Shown piece by piece: positions 42,606 through 52,160 of a DNA stretch of 64,000 nt. The notes under the pieces are model-generated. The model ran no database searches, was not told the DNA's origin, and saw only the letters and a list, made by a program, of their open reading frames with translations. This stretch comes from Roseiarcus sp963820775. GTDB taxonomy: Bacteria > Pseudomonadota > Alphaproteobacteria > Rhizobiales > Beijerinckiaceae. How positions within the stretch are numbered: the stretch's first letter is position 1; every line of letters starts with the position of its first letter. The translations under genes and the position numbers were made by a program. The stretch lies in assembly GCA_963820775.1 (NCBI GenBank), contig CAWGBF010000011.1, positions 124,001 through 188,000 of the forward strand, written 5' to 3'.

Positions 42606-43547
42606 ATGACCGCCACCAGCATCCCGACCCCGACAGTCGCGAGGACCGCAAATCGCGCGGCCAGGCGAGGGCTCGATCGGGTCGGCGTGCCCGGATGGAT
42701 TCAGGCCACGCCGTTCGGGCTGGTGTTTCTGTTCTTCTTCGTCGTCCCTCTCATCCTCGTCGTCATCGTCAGTTTCTGGGACTACAACGATTACGAAATG
42801 CTGCCGTCGTTCACGACGCGCAGCTACACCGAGAATTTCGAGGGATGCCTGACCAAGCTGCCGGATCTCTGCACGATCCTGAGAACCTACGCATCGACGG
42901 CGAAATTCTGCTTCATCGTCTGGCTGTCGACGCTGTTCATCGGCTTCACCGTCGCCTATTTCCTCGCCTTTTACGTTCGCACCGTGACCATGCAGATGGT
43001 GCTGTTCCTCGTCTGCACGATTCCGTTCTGGACGTCGAACGTGATCCGCATGATCTCGTGGATTCCGCTGCTCGGCCGCAACGGGCTCGTCAACCTCGCC
43101 CTCACGCGAGCCCACATCGTCGACAAGCCCGTCGAATGGCTGCTCTATTCTCCATTCTCGGTCGGCCTCGCCTTCACCCATCTCTTCACCTTTTTCATGG
43201 TGGTGCCGATCTTCAACTCGATGATGCGCATCGATCGCCGCCTCATCGAGGCGGCCTACGATTCGGGCGCTTCCGCATGGCAGACGCTGTGGAATCTGAT
43301 CATTCCATTGTCGAAGCCTGGCATCGTCATCGGCTCGATCTTCGTCGTCACCATCGTGATGGGCGATTTCATCACCTTCGACGTGATGGGCGGCGAGCAG
43401 ATCGCCTCGGCCGGCAAGGTTGTGGAGACGCGCCTCAACGCGCTGCAATTCCCTCCGGCCGCTGCGAACGCGGTCATTCTCCTGGCCGTCACGCTCATCA
43501 TCATCGTCGGCCTCAACCGCATCGTCGACGTGCGCAAGGAGCTCTGA
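42606..43547 (+). CDS. PotB-like ABC transporter permease
   Basis: The 313-residue inner-membrane permease has six helices, starting at IQATPFGLVFLFFFVVPLIL. The cytoplasmic EAA loop for ATPase contact is EAAYDSGASAWQTLWNLIIP (about residues 217-236). A long periplasmic loop after helix 1 (WDYNDYEMLPSFTTRSYTEN) contains two Cys. It is the first of the paired permeases; the partner starts one base after its stop region (TGAGATG). Confidence 0.93.
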   Translation: MTATSIPTPTVARTANRAARRGLDRVGVPGWIQATPFGLVFLFFFVVPLILVVIVSFWDYNDYEMLPSFTTRSYTENFEGCLTKLPDLCTILRTYASTAKFCFIVWLSTLFIGFTVAYFLAFYVRTVTMQMVLFLVCTIPFWTSNVIRMISWIPLLGRNGLVNLALTRAHIVDKPVEWLLYSPFSVGLAFTHLFTFFMVVPIFNSMMRIDRRLIEAAYDSGASAWQTLWNLIIPLSKPGIVIGSIFVVTIVMGDFITFDVMGGEQIASAGKVVETRLNALQFPPAAANAVILLAVTLIIIVGLNRIVDVRKEL

Positions 43548-43548
43548 G

Positions 43549-44434
43549 ATGGGCGAGGGGCGCTCTCCCGCCTTCTATTGTCTCGCGGCCTTCTTCGCCG
43601 CGTTCGTGCTGTTCCTCTACGGGCCGATGATCGTCATCTTCATCCTGTCGTTCCAGGGTCCGACCGGCGGCCTGACCTTCCCGTTGAACGGCCTCTCCTT
43701 CCATTGGTTCGAACGGCTGTGGCATGGCGGCGGCATCGTCGACATCAGCGGCGCCTTCGAGCGCTCGCTCAAGCTCGGGGTCGTGGTGATGATCCTCACC
43801 GTCCTCCTGTCGCTGAGCGCCGGCCTCGCCTTCCGCAAACGCTTCGCCGGCTCGGACCTTCTGTTCTTCGTCGCGGTCGCGAGCCTCATCGTGCCCTCGA
43901 TCGTCACCTCGCTCGGCATCGCGCTCGAGTTCCGCTTGCTCGACGACTTTCTCAAAAACCATGCGACCCGCGTGGTTGGCAGGCGACTTGAAGACGACGA
44001 TGGGGACGTTCACTTCGGGCTTCGGCGCGCATCTCACCTGGACGCTGCCGTTCGGACTCCTGGTCATGTTCGCGATCTTCAATCGCTTCGACAATCGCTA
44101 CGAAGAGGCGGCGCGCGACCTCGGCGCGACGCCGTGGCAGACGCTGCGCTACGTCGTCCTGCCGATCATTCTGCCTTCGGTGATCGGCGTCGGACTGTTC
44201 GGCTTCACCCTGTCGTGGGACGAGATCGCGCGATCGAGCCAGGCGATGGGCGAGCACAATACTCTGCCGATGGAATTGCAGGCCCTGACCACCACCGTGA
44301 CGACCCCGGAGATCTACGCCCTCGGCACGGCGACGACGGGGGTGTCGTTCGCCGTGATCGCGCTGGCGCTGTTCACGATCACCATCATCCGTTCCCGCCA
44401 GTCTCGATACGGCTCGGACGCCGGTCAGGCGTGA
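43549..44434 (+). pseudogene. PotC-like ABC transporter permease, frameshifted
   Basis: The N-terminal half from ATG 43549 (LAAFFAAFVLFLYGPMIVIF, SFQGPTGGLTFPLNGLSFHW, FFVAVASLIVPSIVTSLGIA) is normal to LLDDFLKNHAT, then continues in another frame as AWLAGDLKTTMGTFTSGFGA, and on to the EAA loop EEAARDLGATPWQTLRYVVL and stop at 44434. One extra C near 43968 is enough. With PotA, PotD and PotB it forms a complete transporter for a polyamine-like or other nitrogenous solute. Confidence 0.87.
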
Positions 44435-44792
44435 GGCCCGAGGGGAGCCGGGCGCGAGGAGCGTTCGCGCCGGTCTCTTGGCCATGGGCCGAAACCAACC
44501 CTCGAGCCTGGACAGGAGTTCCTGCCTGCCGACACGCGGTATGGCGCGAAACCGCCGCGCGGGAGGGTCGCCATCGCCGCACTCGTTCGGGCGAGGATGG
44601 CGACGGCTGGGCCCGGATCAAAAACGGCGTCGCTTAGCGTTTATCGGATGTGCAGCGCACGGGGCGCAGGAGATGGGCGTGCCGGGCGATCTGGAGGCCG
44701 AGGAGAAGGATGCTGGCCGACATTATGGGAGGCAATGCGACAGGCGCGCGGGACAGCGCCTGCGCGCCTGCTGCTGTTCGGGCCCTTCCCTG
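44435..44792. other. gene-free stretch between convergent operons
   Basis: No credible gene was found. The stretch separates the plus-strand transporter operon from the end of the minus-strand catabolic operon. An inverted CGGGCGCGAGG/GCGCGCGGG-type GC-rich region occurs near 44445-44760, but no clean terminator. Confidence 0.35.
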
Positions 44793-46397
44793 CTATTCCG
44801 CAGCAGCCGACTGGACGCTCAGGTGGTCATGCTCCATCTCGAACGGCTCGGCCGGCGCCACATGGGCGAATTTGGCGAAGGCGTAGAGCATCACGGCGAT
44901 GCCGAGATAGCTCAGCGCCACCACGGGCGACTGCCCGATGCCGAGATCCTCGGCGTGGATCAGGCCGAAGAAGGTCAGGATCGAGCCCGCGAGCGCGAAC
45001 GCTGCGGCCTTCTCGAGTTGGCGTTCGATGATGAACACGGTGACGGCGCCGAGAATGATGCCGGCGAGCGTCGCGCCGCCGCCGAGCGTCTGCAGGCCCT
45101 TGTATAAGATGCCGGTGTTACCGAGCTTGTCGAAGCCGACCGTGGCCGCGTTGGTGCCCGCGGCGCCAAGCGCGCCGTCGATCATGGTTTTGCCCCAGGC
45201 GGCGATCTGCGGAATCATCGCGAGGATGATCGCCGGGGCATGGCTCCGCGGCGATTCCTGGAAGGCCTGCGAGCCGATCAGCATGCCGATGTAGAGCAGG
45301 ATCGGCAGGATGGCGACGACGGGGATCAGGCTCGAGACCAGGGCCACGATCCCGAGCCACGTCAGCACCAGCACCATCACGCCGGTCGCGGCGGAATAGC
45401 CGATCCGCCCGCCCATCGCCTTCCAGCCCGGATGGCCGATGTAGACGGCGTTGATGAACGGATTGCCGAGCAGACAGCCGATCAGGCTGATGACGCCGTC
45501 GGCGGTCAGCACCTGGGTAGTCGGAAACGAGTCGCCCGCAGCTGACGCGCTTTCGACATTGTCCATCGCCTCGACAAGATCGTAGATGCCGAACGGAATC
45601 GCGGTGACCAGAATGACTCCGATGAACTTGAAGCCCGAAAAGACGTGGCCCACGGCGGGAATGGGAAACGAGAAGCCAAAGTGCGAAAAGGCGTCGCCCA
45701 CGCTGCCGACGCTCAAGCCGCCGTAGCCGAGGCCAAATAGGTTCGATCCCCAGGCGATGAGCGTGCCGGCTGCGATCGCGATCAGGCCGCCCGGCACGTC
45801 CTGGAAGTAGCGCACGCCGCCGAACCAGTTCGCCAGGATGATGGCGAAGCAGACCATGCCGATGAGCGGCGTCTCGAACACCAGGAGGCCGGGCCGCATC
45901 GAGATGAAGGTGATGGAAATGCCGGCGAGCGAGCCGAGCAGGGCGGCGCGCGGCGTAATCTTGCGGATGACCGGGGCGATGAAGCCGCCCGCCATCAAGA
46001 CGAAACTCTGGACGAACACCCAGGTGAGCCCCGCCTCCCAAGCCTGGATCGGATCGTTGGTCCTGAGCAGGATCGGCAGCATGACCACGAAGGTGACGAC
46101 GAACATGTGCGGCACGCTGGTGCCCGACGGCAGGGCGCAGACATCGGTGCGGCCGGTCTTCTGCGCCAGCCGATAGGCGAGCCAGGCGTAGTACACCGTG
46201 CTCAGGAACAGCATCAGCCCAAGGGCGGGAAGAATTCTGCCGAACACCAGCGAATCCGGCATCTTCAGGACGAAGCGCAAGAGCCCGGTCAAGACGAGAA
46301 CATTGACCAGGATGTTGGTCCCGAAGCCGAAGAAGGCGTTCCAGTCGCCCGGAACCCAATAGCGCTCGCGCCCTGTCGCCGCCGTCGTTACTGACAT
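44793..46397 (-). CDS. NCS2/AzgA-type nucleobase permease
   Basis: The 534-residue polytopic protein has 12-14 helices. FFGFGTNILVNVLVLTGLLR, LPSGTSVPHMFVVTFVVMLP, SLAGISITFISMRPGLLVFE, AIPFGIYDLVEAMDNVESAS and LIGCLLGNPFINAVYIGHPG are conserved blocks of the xanthine/uracil and AzgA purine permease superfamily; the Asp-Asn pair in EAMDNVESA corresponds to the substrate-helix carboxylate region. It is the last gene of the minus-strand catabolic operon, 30 bases after the cysteine hydrolase. A heterocyclic nucleobase-like substrate such as purine, urate or cyanurate is inferred. Confidence 0.88.
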   Translation of the reverse strand: MSVTTAATGRERYWVPGDWNAFFGFGTNILVNVLVLTGLLRFVLKMPDSLVFGRILPALGLMLFLSTVYYAWLAYRLAQKTGRTDVCALPSGTSVPHMFVVTFVVMLPILLRTNDPIQAWEAGLTWVFVQSFVLMAGGFIAPVIRKITPRAALLGSLAGISITFISMRPGLLVFETPLIGMVCFAIILANWFGGVRYFQDVPGGLIAIAAGTLIAWGSNLFGLGYGGLSVGSVGDAFSHFGFSFPIPAVGHVFSGFKFIGVILVTAIPFGIYDLVEAMDNVESASAAGDSFPTTQVLTADGVISLIGCLLGNPFINAVYIGHPGWKAMGGRIGYSAATGVMVLVLTWLGIVALVSSLIPVVAILPILLYIGMLIGSQAFQESPRSHAPAIILAMIPQIAAWGKTMIDGALGAAGTNAATVGFDKLGNTGILYKGLQTLGGGATLAGIILGAVTVFIIERQLEKAAAFALAGSILTFFGLIHAEDLGIGQSPVVALSYLGIAVMLYAFAKFAHVAPAEPFEMEHDHLSVQSAAAE

Positions 46398-46427
46398 CGC
46401 CGCCCTCCTTCTTGCCCGGCGCCTCGC

Positions 46428-47117
46428 CTAGTGAGCGCCCTTCCAGCCAGCCAAAGCCTCGATCACGTCTTCGGAACTGGACACCCAGCCGAAGATGCCG
46501 CCTTGCGCCTTGATCATCTTGAGACCCATGGCGTGGAACTCCGGGTAATAAGAGCCACAGCAGTCCTCGAGCACGAGGCAGTCGTAGCCGCGGTCGTTGG
46601 CCTCCCGCACCGTGGTGTTGACGCAGACCTCGGTCGTCACGCCGGTGACGACGAGTTGCTTGACGTCCTGGTGCTGAAGGATGGCGTGCAGGTCGGTGGC
46701 GTGGAACGCGCCCTTGCCCGGCTTGTCGATGACCGGCTCGCCGGGCGCGGGATAAAGCTCGGGGATGATGTCGTGGCCGGCTTCGCCACGCACCAGAATG
46801 CGGCCCATCGGGCCGGCGTCGCCGATGGTCGTGGCGCTGCGGCCGCGGATTTTTTTGACGGGAGGCAAATCAGCGAGGTCGGGCCGATGGCCTTCCCTGG
46901 TGTGGAGAACCGGAAGTCCAGCGGCGCGCCATGCCGCCAGGAGCCTGCGGTTCGGCTCGATCGTGCGGCGCAGTTGCGAGACGTCGTTGCCGAGCATTTC
47001 GCCAAAGCCGCCGGGCTCGAGAAAATCGCGCTGCATGTCGATGATCAGGAGCGCGCAATGCTTGGGCGCGAGCGTGAAATCGTAGGGTTCGGCCGCGAGG
47101 TCGATGGTTTCGTTCAT
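46428..47117 (-). CDS. isochorismatase-family cysteine amidohydrolase (biuret/triuret hydrolase-like)
   Basis: The 229-residue enzyme has the triad D27 (LLIIDMQRDF), K132 (VIDKPGKGAF) and C165 (VTTEVCVNTT), as in BiuH. HTREGHRPDLADLPPVK, RILVRGEAGHDIIPELYP and REANDRGYDCLVLEDCC are shared with the true BiuH at 52157, but EPGGFGEMLGNDVSQL (residues 34-49) and the N-terminus differ. Such divergent paralogs include triuret hydrolase (TrtA), which makes 1-carboxybiuret from triuret. I propose triuret or a related ureido substrate; this is inference. It lies between the racemase and the NCS2 permease genes. Confidence 0.85.
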   Translation of the reverse strand: MNETIDLAAEPYDFTLAPKHCALLIIDMQRDFLEPGGFGEMLGNDVSQLRRTIEPNRRLLAAWRAAGLPVLHTREGHRPDLADLPPVKKIRGRSATTIGDAGPMGRILVRGEAGHDIIPELYPAPGEPVIDKPGKGAFHATDLHAILQHQDVKQLVVTGVTTEVCVNTTVREANDRGYDCLVLEDCCGSYYPEFHAMGLKMIKAQGGIFGWVSSSEDVIEALAGWKGAH

Positions 47118-47507
47118 GCGCCGGCCTGCGCGTTTGGCGACATCTCAGCAGTTCCCCCGGTCGACGCGATCACGACTTGCGCCAGCGCGCCTCGACCTCA
47201 GCCCCTATCGGGGGAAGCAAGGACCATGCCTGTGGGCCCCATGGGATCGCCGTTGGAACGGGATGGCGGCGACGGGGGATTTGGCGACCATTCCGGGCCT
47301 CCGTCGGCCAGTCGCATTGGCAAGAGCGGCCCAAGATAGGGCTTGTTCAGACGCGCGGGGCAGGGCGGGACGCTGTCGCTTGCGCGCACCGGCGCCGTTC
47401 TCGCCGCGGTCGTCGATCAGGCGCCGTCGCAATAAGCTTCGACTGCACAAGGATCGGGCGGTTGAGCGGATCGGCGCGCGCTTCTGCAGGAGCGATGCAG
47501 AGCGATC
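47118..47507. other. gene-free stretch inside the catabolic gene series
   Basis: A 390-base gap between the racemase and cysteine-hydrolase genes, long enough to hold a second promoter for the downstream pair. I found no sigma-54 core in the minus-strand direction and no conserved frame. A degenerate remnant is possible. Confidence 0.35.
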
Positions 47508-48236
47508 CTAGTGCGGCGCGAAGCGCTTGAACTCGCCCGCGTAAGGTTTGGCGAGCGGCGGCGCGTAGCTGTTGCGCTTCGATGTCATGAGCCCGATCCG
47601 GACCAGGCTTTCGGCAAGGCTCACCGCGCAGGCCACCCCATCGAGCACGGGAACGCCGGTCCTCTTCGCCAGATCGTGCGCAAGGTCCGTCATCCCGGCG
47701 CACCCGAGCACGATCGCCTCGGCGCCGTCATGCGTGAGCGCGCGCTCGATCTCCGCTTCGATCCGGCGCCGCGCATCGGAGCCCGGCTCCTCGAGCGCGA
47801 GCACGGGCACATCGCACGCTCGCACACGGGCGCACCGGGCCGCGAGCCCGTACCTCACCAAATTATGTTCGATCGGCGCGATCGAGCGCGACAGCGTCGT
47901 GACGACGCTGAATTTCGCTGCGACCAGGCTCGCCATATGAAACGCGGCCTCGCCGATTCCGACCACCGGCGCGGTTGTGGCGCATCGCGCCGCGTCCAGT
48001 CCGGTGTCGTCGAAGCAGGCGATGACGAAGGCGTCCGCGCCCGCCGCCTTGCCAATTTCGTCGATGAGCCCCGGAACGGCGAAAACCTCGTCGAAATAGC
48101 CCTCGATGCTGGCCGGCCCGAAGTTGGGGTTGACGGCGCTGATCTCGACCTCCGGGGAGGCGGCGGCCTTGGCCGCGGCGCCGATCTTCATCGTCATTGA
48201 GCGGGTGGTGTTCGGATTGACGACACAGATGCGCAT
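47508..48236 (-). CDS. aspartate/glutamate (hydantoin) racemase family protein
   Basis: The 242-residue protein starts MRICVVNPNTTRSMTMKIGA, the hydantoin-racemase signature. The two catalytic cysteines of the Asp/Glu racemase fold are in VIACFDDTGLDAAR (about residue 74) and EAIVLGCAGMTDLAHDLAKR (about residue 184). Family members racemise 5-substituted hydantoins or similar ureido compounds. A copy next to atzH-atzE-atzG suggests a substrate in the ureide/N-heterocycle route, not a confirmed reaction. Confidence 0.9.
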   Translation of the reverse strand: MRICVVNPNTTRSMTMKIGAAAKAAASPEVEISAVNPNFGPASIEGYFDEVFAVPGLIDEIGKAAGADAFVIACFDDTGLDAARCATTAPVVGIGEAAFHMASLVAAKFSVVTTLSRSIAPIEHNLVRYGLAARCARVRACDVPVLALEEPGSDARRRIEAEIERALTHDGAEAIVLGCAGMTDLAHDLAKRTGVPVLDGVACAVSLAESLVRIGLMTSKRNSYAPPLAKPYAGEFKRFAPH

Positions 48237-48364
48237 GGGTTCGACCTAAATGGCGCCGCCGAAGCGGACCCGCCCGGCGGGCCGGTCCTTGGCGTCAACC
48301 GGCCCGCCCGTTGGCCGGCCGCCGATCGACAACGGAAAGGCGCCGAGAGGCGCGAGGTCATCGC

Positions 48365-48748
48365 TCACGGGTTGTCAATGACGCTGATATGGGCGGCGAC
48401 GATCCGCCAGCCTTCGAGAAAGCGGATCCAGGTCTGCATTTGACGCCCGATCTTGCCAGGCGCGCTGTCCCGGCGGAACAGGGTGGCCGCGATGGCGCAG
48501 TCGCGGCCATAGGTCACGATCCGGGTCTTCTCGAGCTTCCGGGCAAGGCCCGCGGCCGGGCGGGCGGCGCGGAAGGCCATGATTGCCTCGTAGCCGTACA
48601 GGTTTTCACCTGCGCCGTAGCGGATCGCGGCTTCGCTCTTTAGGAAAAAGCGGTCGAGCGCGGCCACGTCGTTCGAAACCAGCGCCCGCTCGTAGGCGGC
48701 GAACTGGACCTCGACCTCGGCCTTCGTCTGCGGATCGTCGACGATCAT
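48365..48748 (-). CDS. atzH: AtzH-like protein (1,3-dicarboxyurea decarboxylase family)
   Basis: The 127-residue SnoaL/NTF2-like (DUF3225) protein contains VQFAAYERALVSNDVAALDR, AAIRYGAGENLYGYEAIMAF, RDCAIAATLFRRDS and QMQTWIRFLEGWRIVAAHIS, the AtzH pattern. AtzH converts 1,3-dicarboxyurea, the AtzEG product, to allophanate in cyanuric acid catabolism. Its ATG overlaps the atzE stop by four bases, so the two are translationally coupled. Confidence 0.9.
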   Translation of the reverse strand: MIVDDPQTKAEVEVQFAAYERALVSNDVAALDRFFLKSEAAIRYGAGENLYGYEAIMAFRAARPAAGLARKLEKTRIVTYGRDCAIAATLFRRDSAPGKIGRQMQTWIRFLEGWRIVAAHISVIDNP

Positions 48749-50172
48749 GGCGCGCGCTTCCAGCTTTCCTCTGCAAAGGGCGCAACCCGCGCGCCGACGA
48801 CATTGTCCCGCTCAAGAGCGCGCGCGACTCTAAGCGCAAGATCCTCGCGCCAGGGCGGAGCGATGACCTGCACTCCGATCGGAAGTCTCTCGCCCCCGGT
48901 CCAGACCGGTACGACGACGACTGGAAGGCCGATGAAGGAGATCGGCTGGGTGAAGAGACCGATATTCGGGCGGACCGGCATCTCCCTGCCGTCGAGAACG
49001 AAGGTCTTCTGGCCGATCTTCAAGGCGCGACAGGGGGTGGCCGCCGCGAGGAGAACGTCGACGTCGCGGAAGAGCGCCAGCGCCTGTTCGCGAAACGAGC
49101 GCCGGAATTTCTGCGCCTGCGTGGTCCAGGCGCCGGGAAGCATCGCCCCGGCGATCAGCCGGTCTCGGACGTCGGGATCGAAATCGCCCGCGCGCGTGCG
49201 CAGCCGTTCGAGATGAAGCGCCGCGCCCTCGACCATGGTGATGAGATAGGCGGCCGCTCGCGCCCTGTCGGCTCCGGCGAGTTCGACGACCCGCTCAGCT
49301 TTCAGCGCCCGCGCGACAACGTCGACTGCGGCGAAGGCGCTGGCGTCGGCCGAGTGGGCGAAATAGCCGCCGAGTCTTGCGATCCGCAGGCCGGAGATTC
49401 CCGCCTCGATACTTGGCGTCACGGCCTGAGCAGGAGCAGCCGCCTGCGCCGGATCCCTGTCGTCGCGGCCAAGCATGGCGTCGTAGGAAAGCGCAAGATC
49501 GCCGACGGAGCGCGTGAGCGGCCCCACATGATCGAGGCTGGCGACGAATGGGAACGCGCCGGCGCGAGACAGTCGCCCATAAGTTGGCTTGAGGCCGAAC
49601 AATCCGCAGAACGAACTCGGCACGCGAATGGATCCGTTGGTGTCCGATCCCAGCGCGATCGGCACGAGACCGCCGGCCACCGCCGCTCCCGATCCGCCAG
49701 ATGATCCGCCGGTCATGCGCTCGAGATCGTGCGGATTGCGGGAAGGGCCGTCGTGCGCGTTCTCGCCGGTGAAGTCATAGGCGTATTCGCCCATGTTGAG
49801 CGCGCCAACCAGGATTGCGCCGGCGGCCTCGAGACGCGCGATCATTGTCGCGTCCTTCGTGGCGGGCGCGCGGTCGCGATTGATCTTGGAGCCCGCGCGT
49901 GTTGTCAGCCCTTCGATGTCGAACAGGTTCTTCACGGCGAAGGGCGCGCCGGCGAGCGGCCCGAGGCTCGTTCCGCGCGCCCGGGCGGCGTCGACAGCGT
50001 CGGCCTTGGCAAGCGCGCGCGTCGCCGTCACATCGGTGAAGGCGCCGAGCGCGCTGTTGCGGACCTTGATGCGGCTGAGTGTTTCTTGCGCAATCTCCCG
50101 GGCGCTTGTCGCGCCGGTCCTGACTGCCTCGGCGATAGCTTGAGCCGAGCCTTCGAGGAGCGCGGCCGTCAC
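48745..50172 (-). CDS. atzE: 1-carboxybiuret hydrolase subunit AtzE (amidase signature family)
   Basis: The 475-residue amidase has the catalytic Lys at K81 (GAPFAVKNLFDIEGL), the cis-Ser region MTGGSSGGSGAAVAGGLVPI (about 153-172) and the nucleophile S181 (SDTNGSIRVPSSFCGLFGLK). NMGEYAYDFTGENAHDGPSR is characteristic of AtzE. With AtzG it deaminates 1-carboxybiuret, the product of cyanuric acid ring opening, to 1,3-dicarboxyurea plus ammonia. Start ATG 50172 overlaps the atzG stop by four bases, like the GatA/GatC pairing from which the complex derives. Confidence 0.93.
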   Translation of the reverse strand: MTAALLEGSAQAIAEAVRTGATSAREIAQETLSRIKVRNSALGAFTDVTATRALAKADAVDAARARGTSLGPLAGAPFAVKNLFDIEGLTTRAGSKINRDRAPATKDATMIARLEAAGAILVGALNMGEYAYDFTGENAHDGPSRNPHDLERMTGGSSGGSGAAVAGGLVPIALGSDTNGSIRVPSSFCGLFGLKPTYGRLSRAGAFPFVASLDHVGPLTRSVGDLALSYDAMLGRDDRDPAQAAAPAQAVTPSIEAGISGLRIARLGGYFAHSADASAFAAVDVVARALKAERVVELAGADRARAAAYLITMVEGAALHLERLRTRAGDFDPDVRDRLIAGAMLPGAWTTQAQKFRRSFREQALALFRDVDVLLAAATPCRALKIGQKTFVLDGREMPVRPNIGLFTQPISFIGLPVVVVPVWTGGERLPIGVQVIAPPWREDLALRVARALERDNVVGARVAPFAEESWKRAP

Positions 50173-50357
50173 GGCGCGAACACCGGCGCGGGCTCCTCCT
50201 GATCGTCGAACGAGACCGAGAGAAGCTTCTCAGCGTGCTCCGCCGCGATCCAAAGGTGCGTGATCGTCTGGACGCGCGATTCCGCCGTTGCTGTGAGCTT
50301 AAGCAGCGGGAGCATTGCGTCCACGACGGCTTCCGGATCGAAAGAGTCCGAACTCAC
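50169..50357 (-). CDS. atzG: 1-carboxybiuret hydrolase small subunit AtzG (DUF4089)
   Basis: The 62-residue protein (FDPEAVVDAMLPLLKLTATA, VQTITHLWIAAEHAEKLLSV) is a GatC-like partner that stabilises AtzE in a heterotetramer. Length and position immediately before atzE agree with AtzG of Pseudomonas sp. ADP, where it was long missed because of its size. The 270-base gap to the upstream ABC ATPase gene holds no other gene. Confidence 0.9.
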   Translation of the reverse strand: MSSDSFDPEAVVDAMLPLLKLTATAESRVQTITHLWIAAEHAEKLLSVSFDDQEEPAPVFAP

Positions 50358-50627
50358 GGCGCCGCCTGTTCGACCGAAGGGAAAGGCGGCGTTGGGCCAA
50401 TAAGCGGATTTCGCGCGCGCATGCTGATGAGCGTTGTCTCCTTGAGGCCCAGAAAGGCGCCGCCCATCGCGCGCACTCGATCAGCAGGGCTCATAACCTC
50501 GTTTGCCGTCGCTGTCGAGAAGACGCCAGAGCATGCCGTTTCCGCTTCGTGGAGCTGAGGACGACCCGAGAGGGATCACCAAGATCTAAGCAACGCCAAC
50601 CGGATCGGCGGCGCCTGCGATCATCGA

Positions 50628-52160
50628 TCAGTGACCCGCCATATGACGGCCGATCGTCGTTCGATCGGCCCCGGTCGCCTCCGTCAAATAGGCGACCTTG
50701 CCGCCGGACATGACGGCGACGCGGTCAGAAAGCTCGAGGATTTCGTCGAGATCCTCCGACACGAGCAATACCGCGGCGCCGCGATTGCGCTGCTCCATGA
50801 TTTGCGCCCGAATGTCGGCGACGGACGCGAAGTCGAGGCCGAAGCAGGGATTGGCGACAATCAGCACGTCGACGTCTTCGGAAAGCTCCCGCGCCAACAC
50901 CGCGCGTTGCACGTTGCCGCCCGAGAGGTCGCGAATTTGCGTTTCGGTCGAGGGCGTCTTCACGTTGTAGCGGTCGATGAGATCCCGCGCCTTGGCGCGC
51001 ATCGGCTCGCGCGACAGCCAGAAGCCGAGCCGCGAGATCGGCGACTTGTCGAATTGCCGAAACGCCATGTTCTCGGCCACCGACATGGTCGGCACGGTCG
51101 CGTTTTTCAGCGGCTCCTCCGGCAACCCGAAGATCTTGAACTTGTCGAAATGATCCCGCTTCGGCTCGAAGTCCTGGTCACGAACGAGGATTTGCCCCTG
51201 TTTGATCGCCCGCTGCCCAGATAGAGCCTGCACCAGTTCGCTCTGGCCGTTGCCCGAGACCCCGGCGATGCCCACGATCTCGCCTGGGCGGACCTTGATG
51301 TCGAAGCCGGCGACGGCGTCGCGTCCCTCGTCGTTCTCGGCGAAGAGGCCCGCGATCTCGAGGGTTGCGCCGTCCTCCCGCTGGACCGCGGAACGCGTCG
51401 CCGACGGGCGGACGATGGCGTCCCCGATCATCATCGCCGCCATCTCGCGCGTCGAGACGGCGCCGACCTTGCCGCCGCCGACCCTGGCCCCGCGTCTCAG
51501 CACCGTGAAGTCGTCGCAGAACGCCTCGACCTCGCGGAACTTGTGGCTGATCATCGCGACAGTGATTTCGCCCCGGTGCGCCATGTCGCGCAGAAGACCA
51601 AGGATCTCGTCAGCTTCCCCAGGCGTCAGAACCGAGGTCGGCTCGTCCAGGATGAGGAAGCGCTGATTGAGATAGAGCAGTTTCAGGATTTCGAGCTTCT
51701 GCTTCTCGCCGGCCGCCATCGACGAGACCGGCTTCTTGAGCGGCACACGGAATGGCATTGCGTCGAGGAACGCCTCGAGCGACTTGCGTTCCTTGCGCCA
51801 GTCGATGACTGCGGGCGCGTCCGCCCGGCTGACGACAAGATTTTCCGCCGCCGTCAGGGCCGGAACCAGGGTGAAGTGCTGATAGACCATGCCGACCCCG
51901 AGCGCCTGCGCGTCTCGTGGGCTGCGAACGGCCGCTTCCTGACCGTCGACCAGAAGCTGGCCGCGATCCGGTTTATAGAAGCCCATAATGCATTTGACGA
52001 GCGTCGACTTTCCGGCGCCGTTCTCGCCGAGCAGAGCGTGGAAGGACCCCGCCGGCACCTCGATCGACACATCTTGCAGCGCCTTCAAGGCGCCGAAGGA
52101 CTTGCTCATGCCGATCGTCTCGAGCGACGGCGCGCGGGAGGGATGGCGCGCTTCGGTCAC
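50628..52160 (-). CDS. BMP-family ABC transporter ATPase (two ABC domains)
   Basis: The 510-residue double ATPase is of the sugar/nucleoside (RbsA/NupA-like) type. Domain 1 has Walker A GENGAGKST (about residue 43), signature-like VSSMAAGEKQKLEILKLLYL and Walker B FLILDEPTSVLTP. Domain 2 has a degenerate Walker A (GVSGNGQSELVQALSG) and LSGGNVQRAVLARELS. It energises the two permeases at 53888 and 54799, yet its gene is separated from them by biuH and the formamidase gene. The stop-start ATGA overlap with biuH shows it is in the same operon. Confidence 0.92.
   Translation of the reverse strand: MTEARHPSRAPSLETIGMSKSFGALKALQDVSIEVPAGSFHALLGENGAGKSTLVKCIMGFYKPDRGQLLVDGQEAAVRSPRDAQALGVGMVYQHFTLVPALTAAENLVVSRADAPAVIDWRKERKSLEAFLDAMPFRVPLKKPVSSMAAGEKQKLEILKLLYLNQRFLILDEPTSVLTPGEADEILGLLRDMAHRGEITVAMISHKFREVEAFCDDFTVLRRGARVGGGKVGAVSTREMAAMMIGDAIVRPSATRSAVQREDGATLEIAGLFAENDEGRDAVAGFDIKVRPGEIVGIAGVSGNGQSELVQALSGQRAIKQGQILVRDQDFEPKRDHFDKFKIFGLPEEPLKNATVPTMSVAENMAFRQFDKSPISRLGFWLSREPMRAKARDLIDRYNVKTPSTETQIRDLSGGNVQRAVLARELSEDVDVLIVANPCFGLDFASVADIRAQIMEQRNRGAAVLLVSEDLDEILELSDRVAVMSGGKVAYLTEATGADRTTIGRHMAGH

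Noticed and set aside
45118..46359. 413-residue minus-strand frame inside the NCS2 permease gene
   Set aside because: It is the +1 shadow of the permease frame: Arg/His-rich, no hydrophobic segments, no start context.
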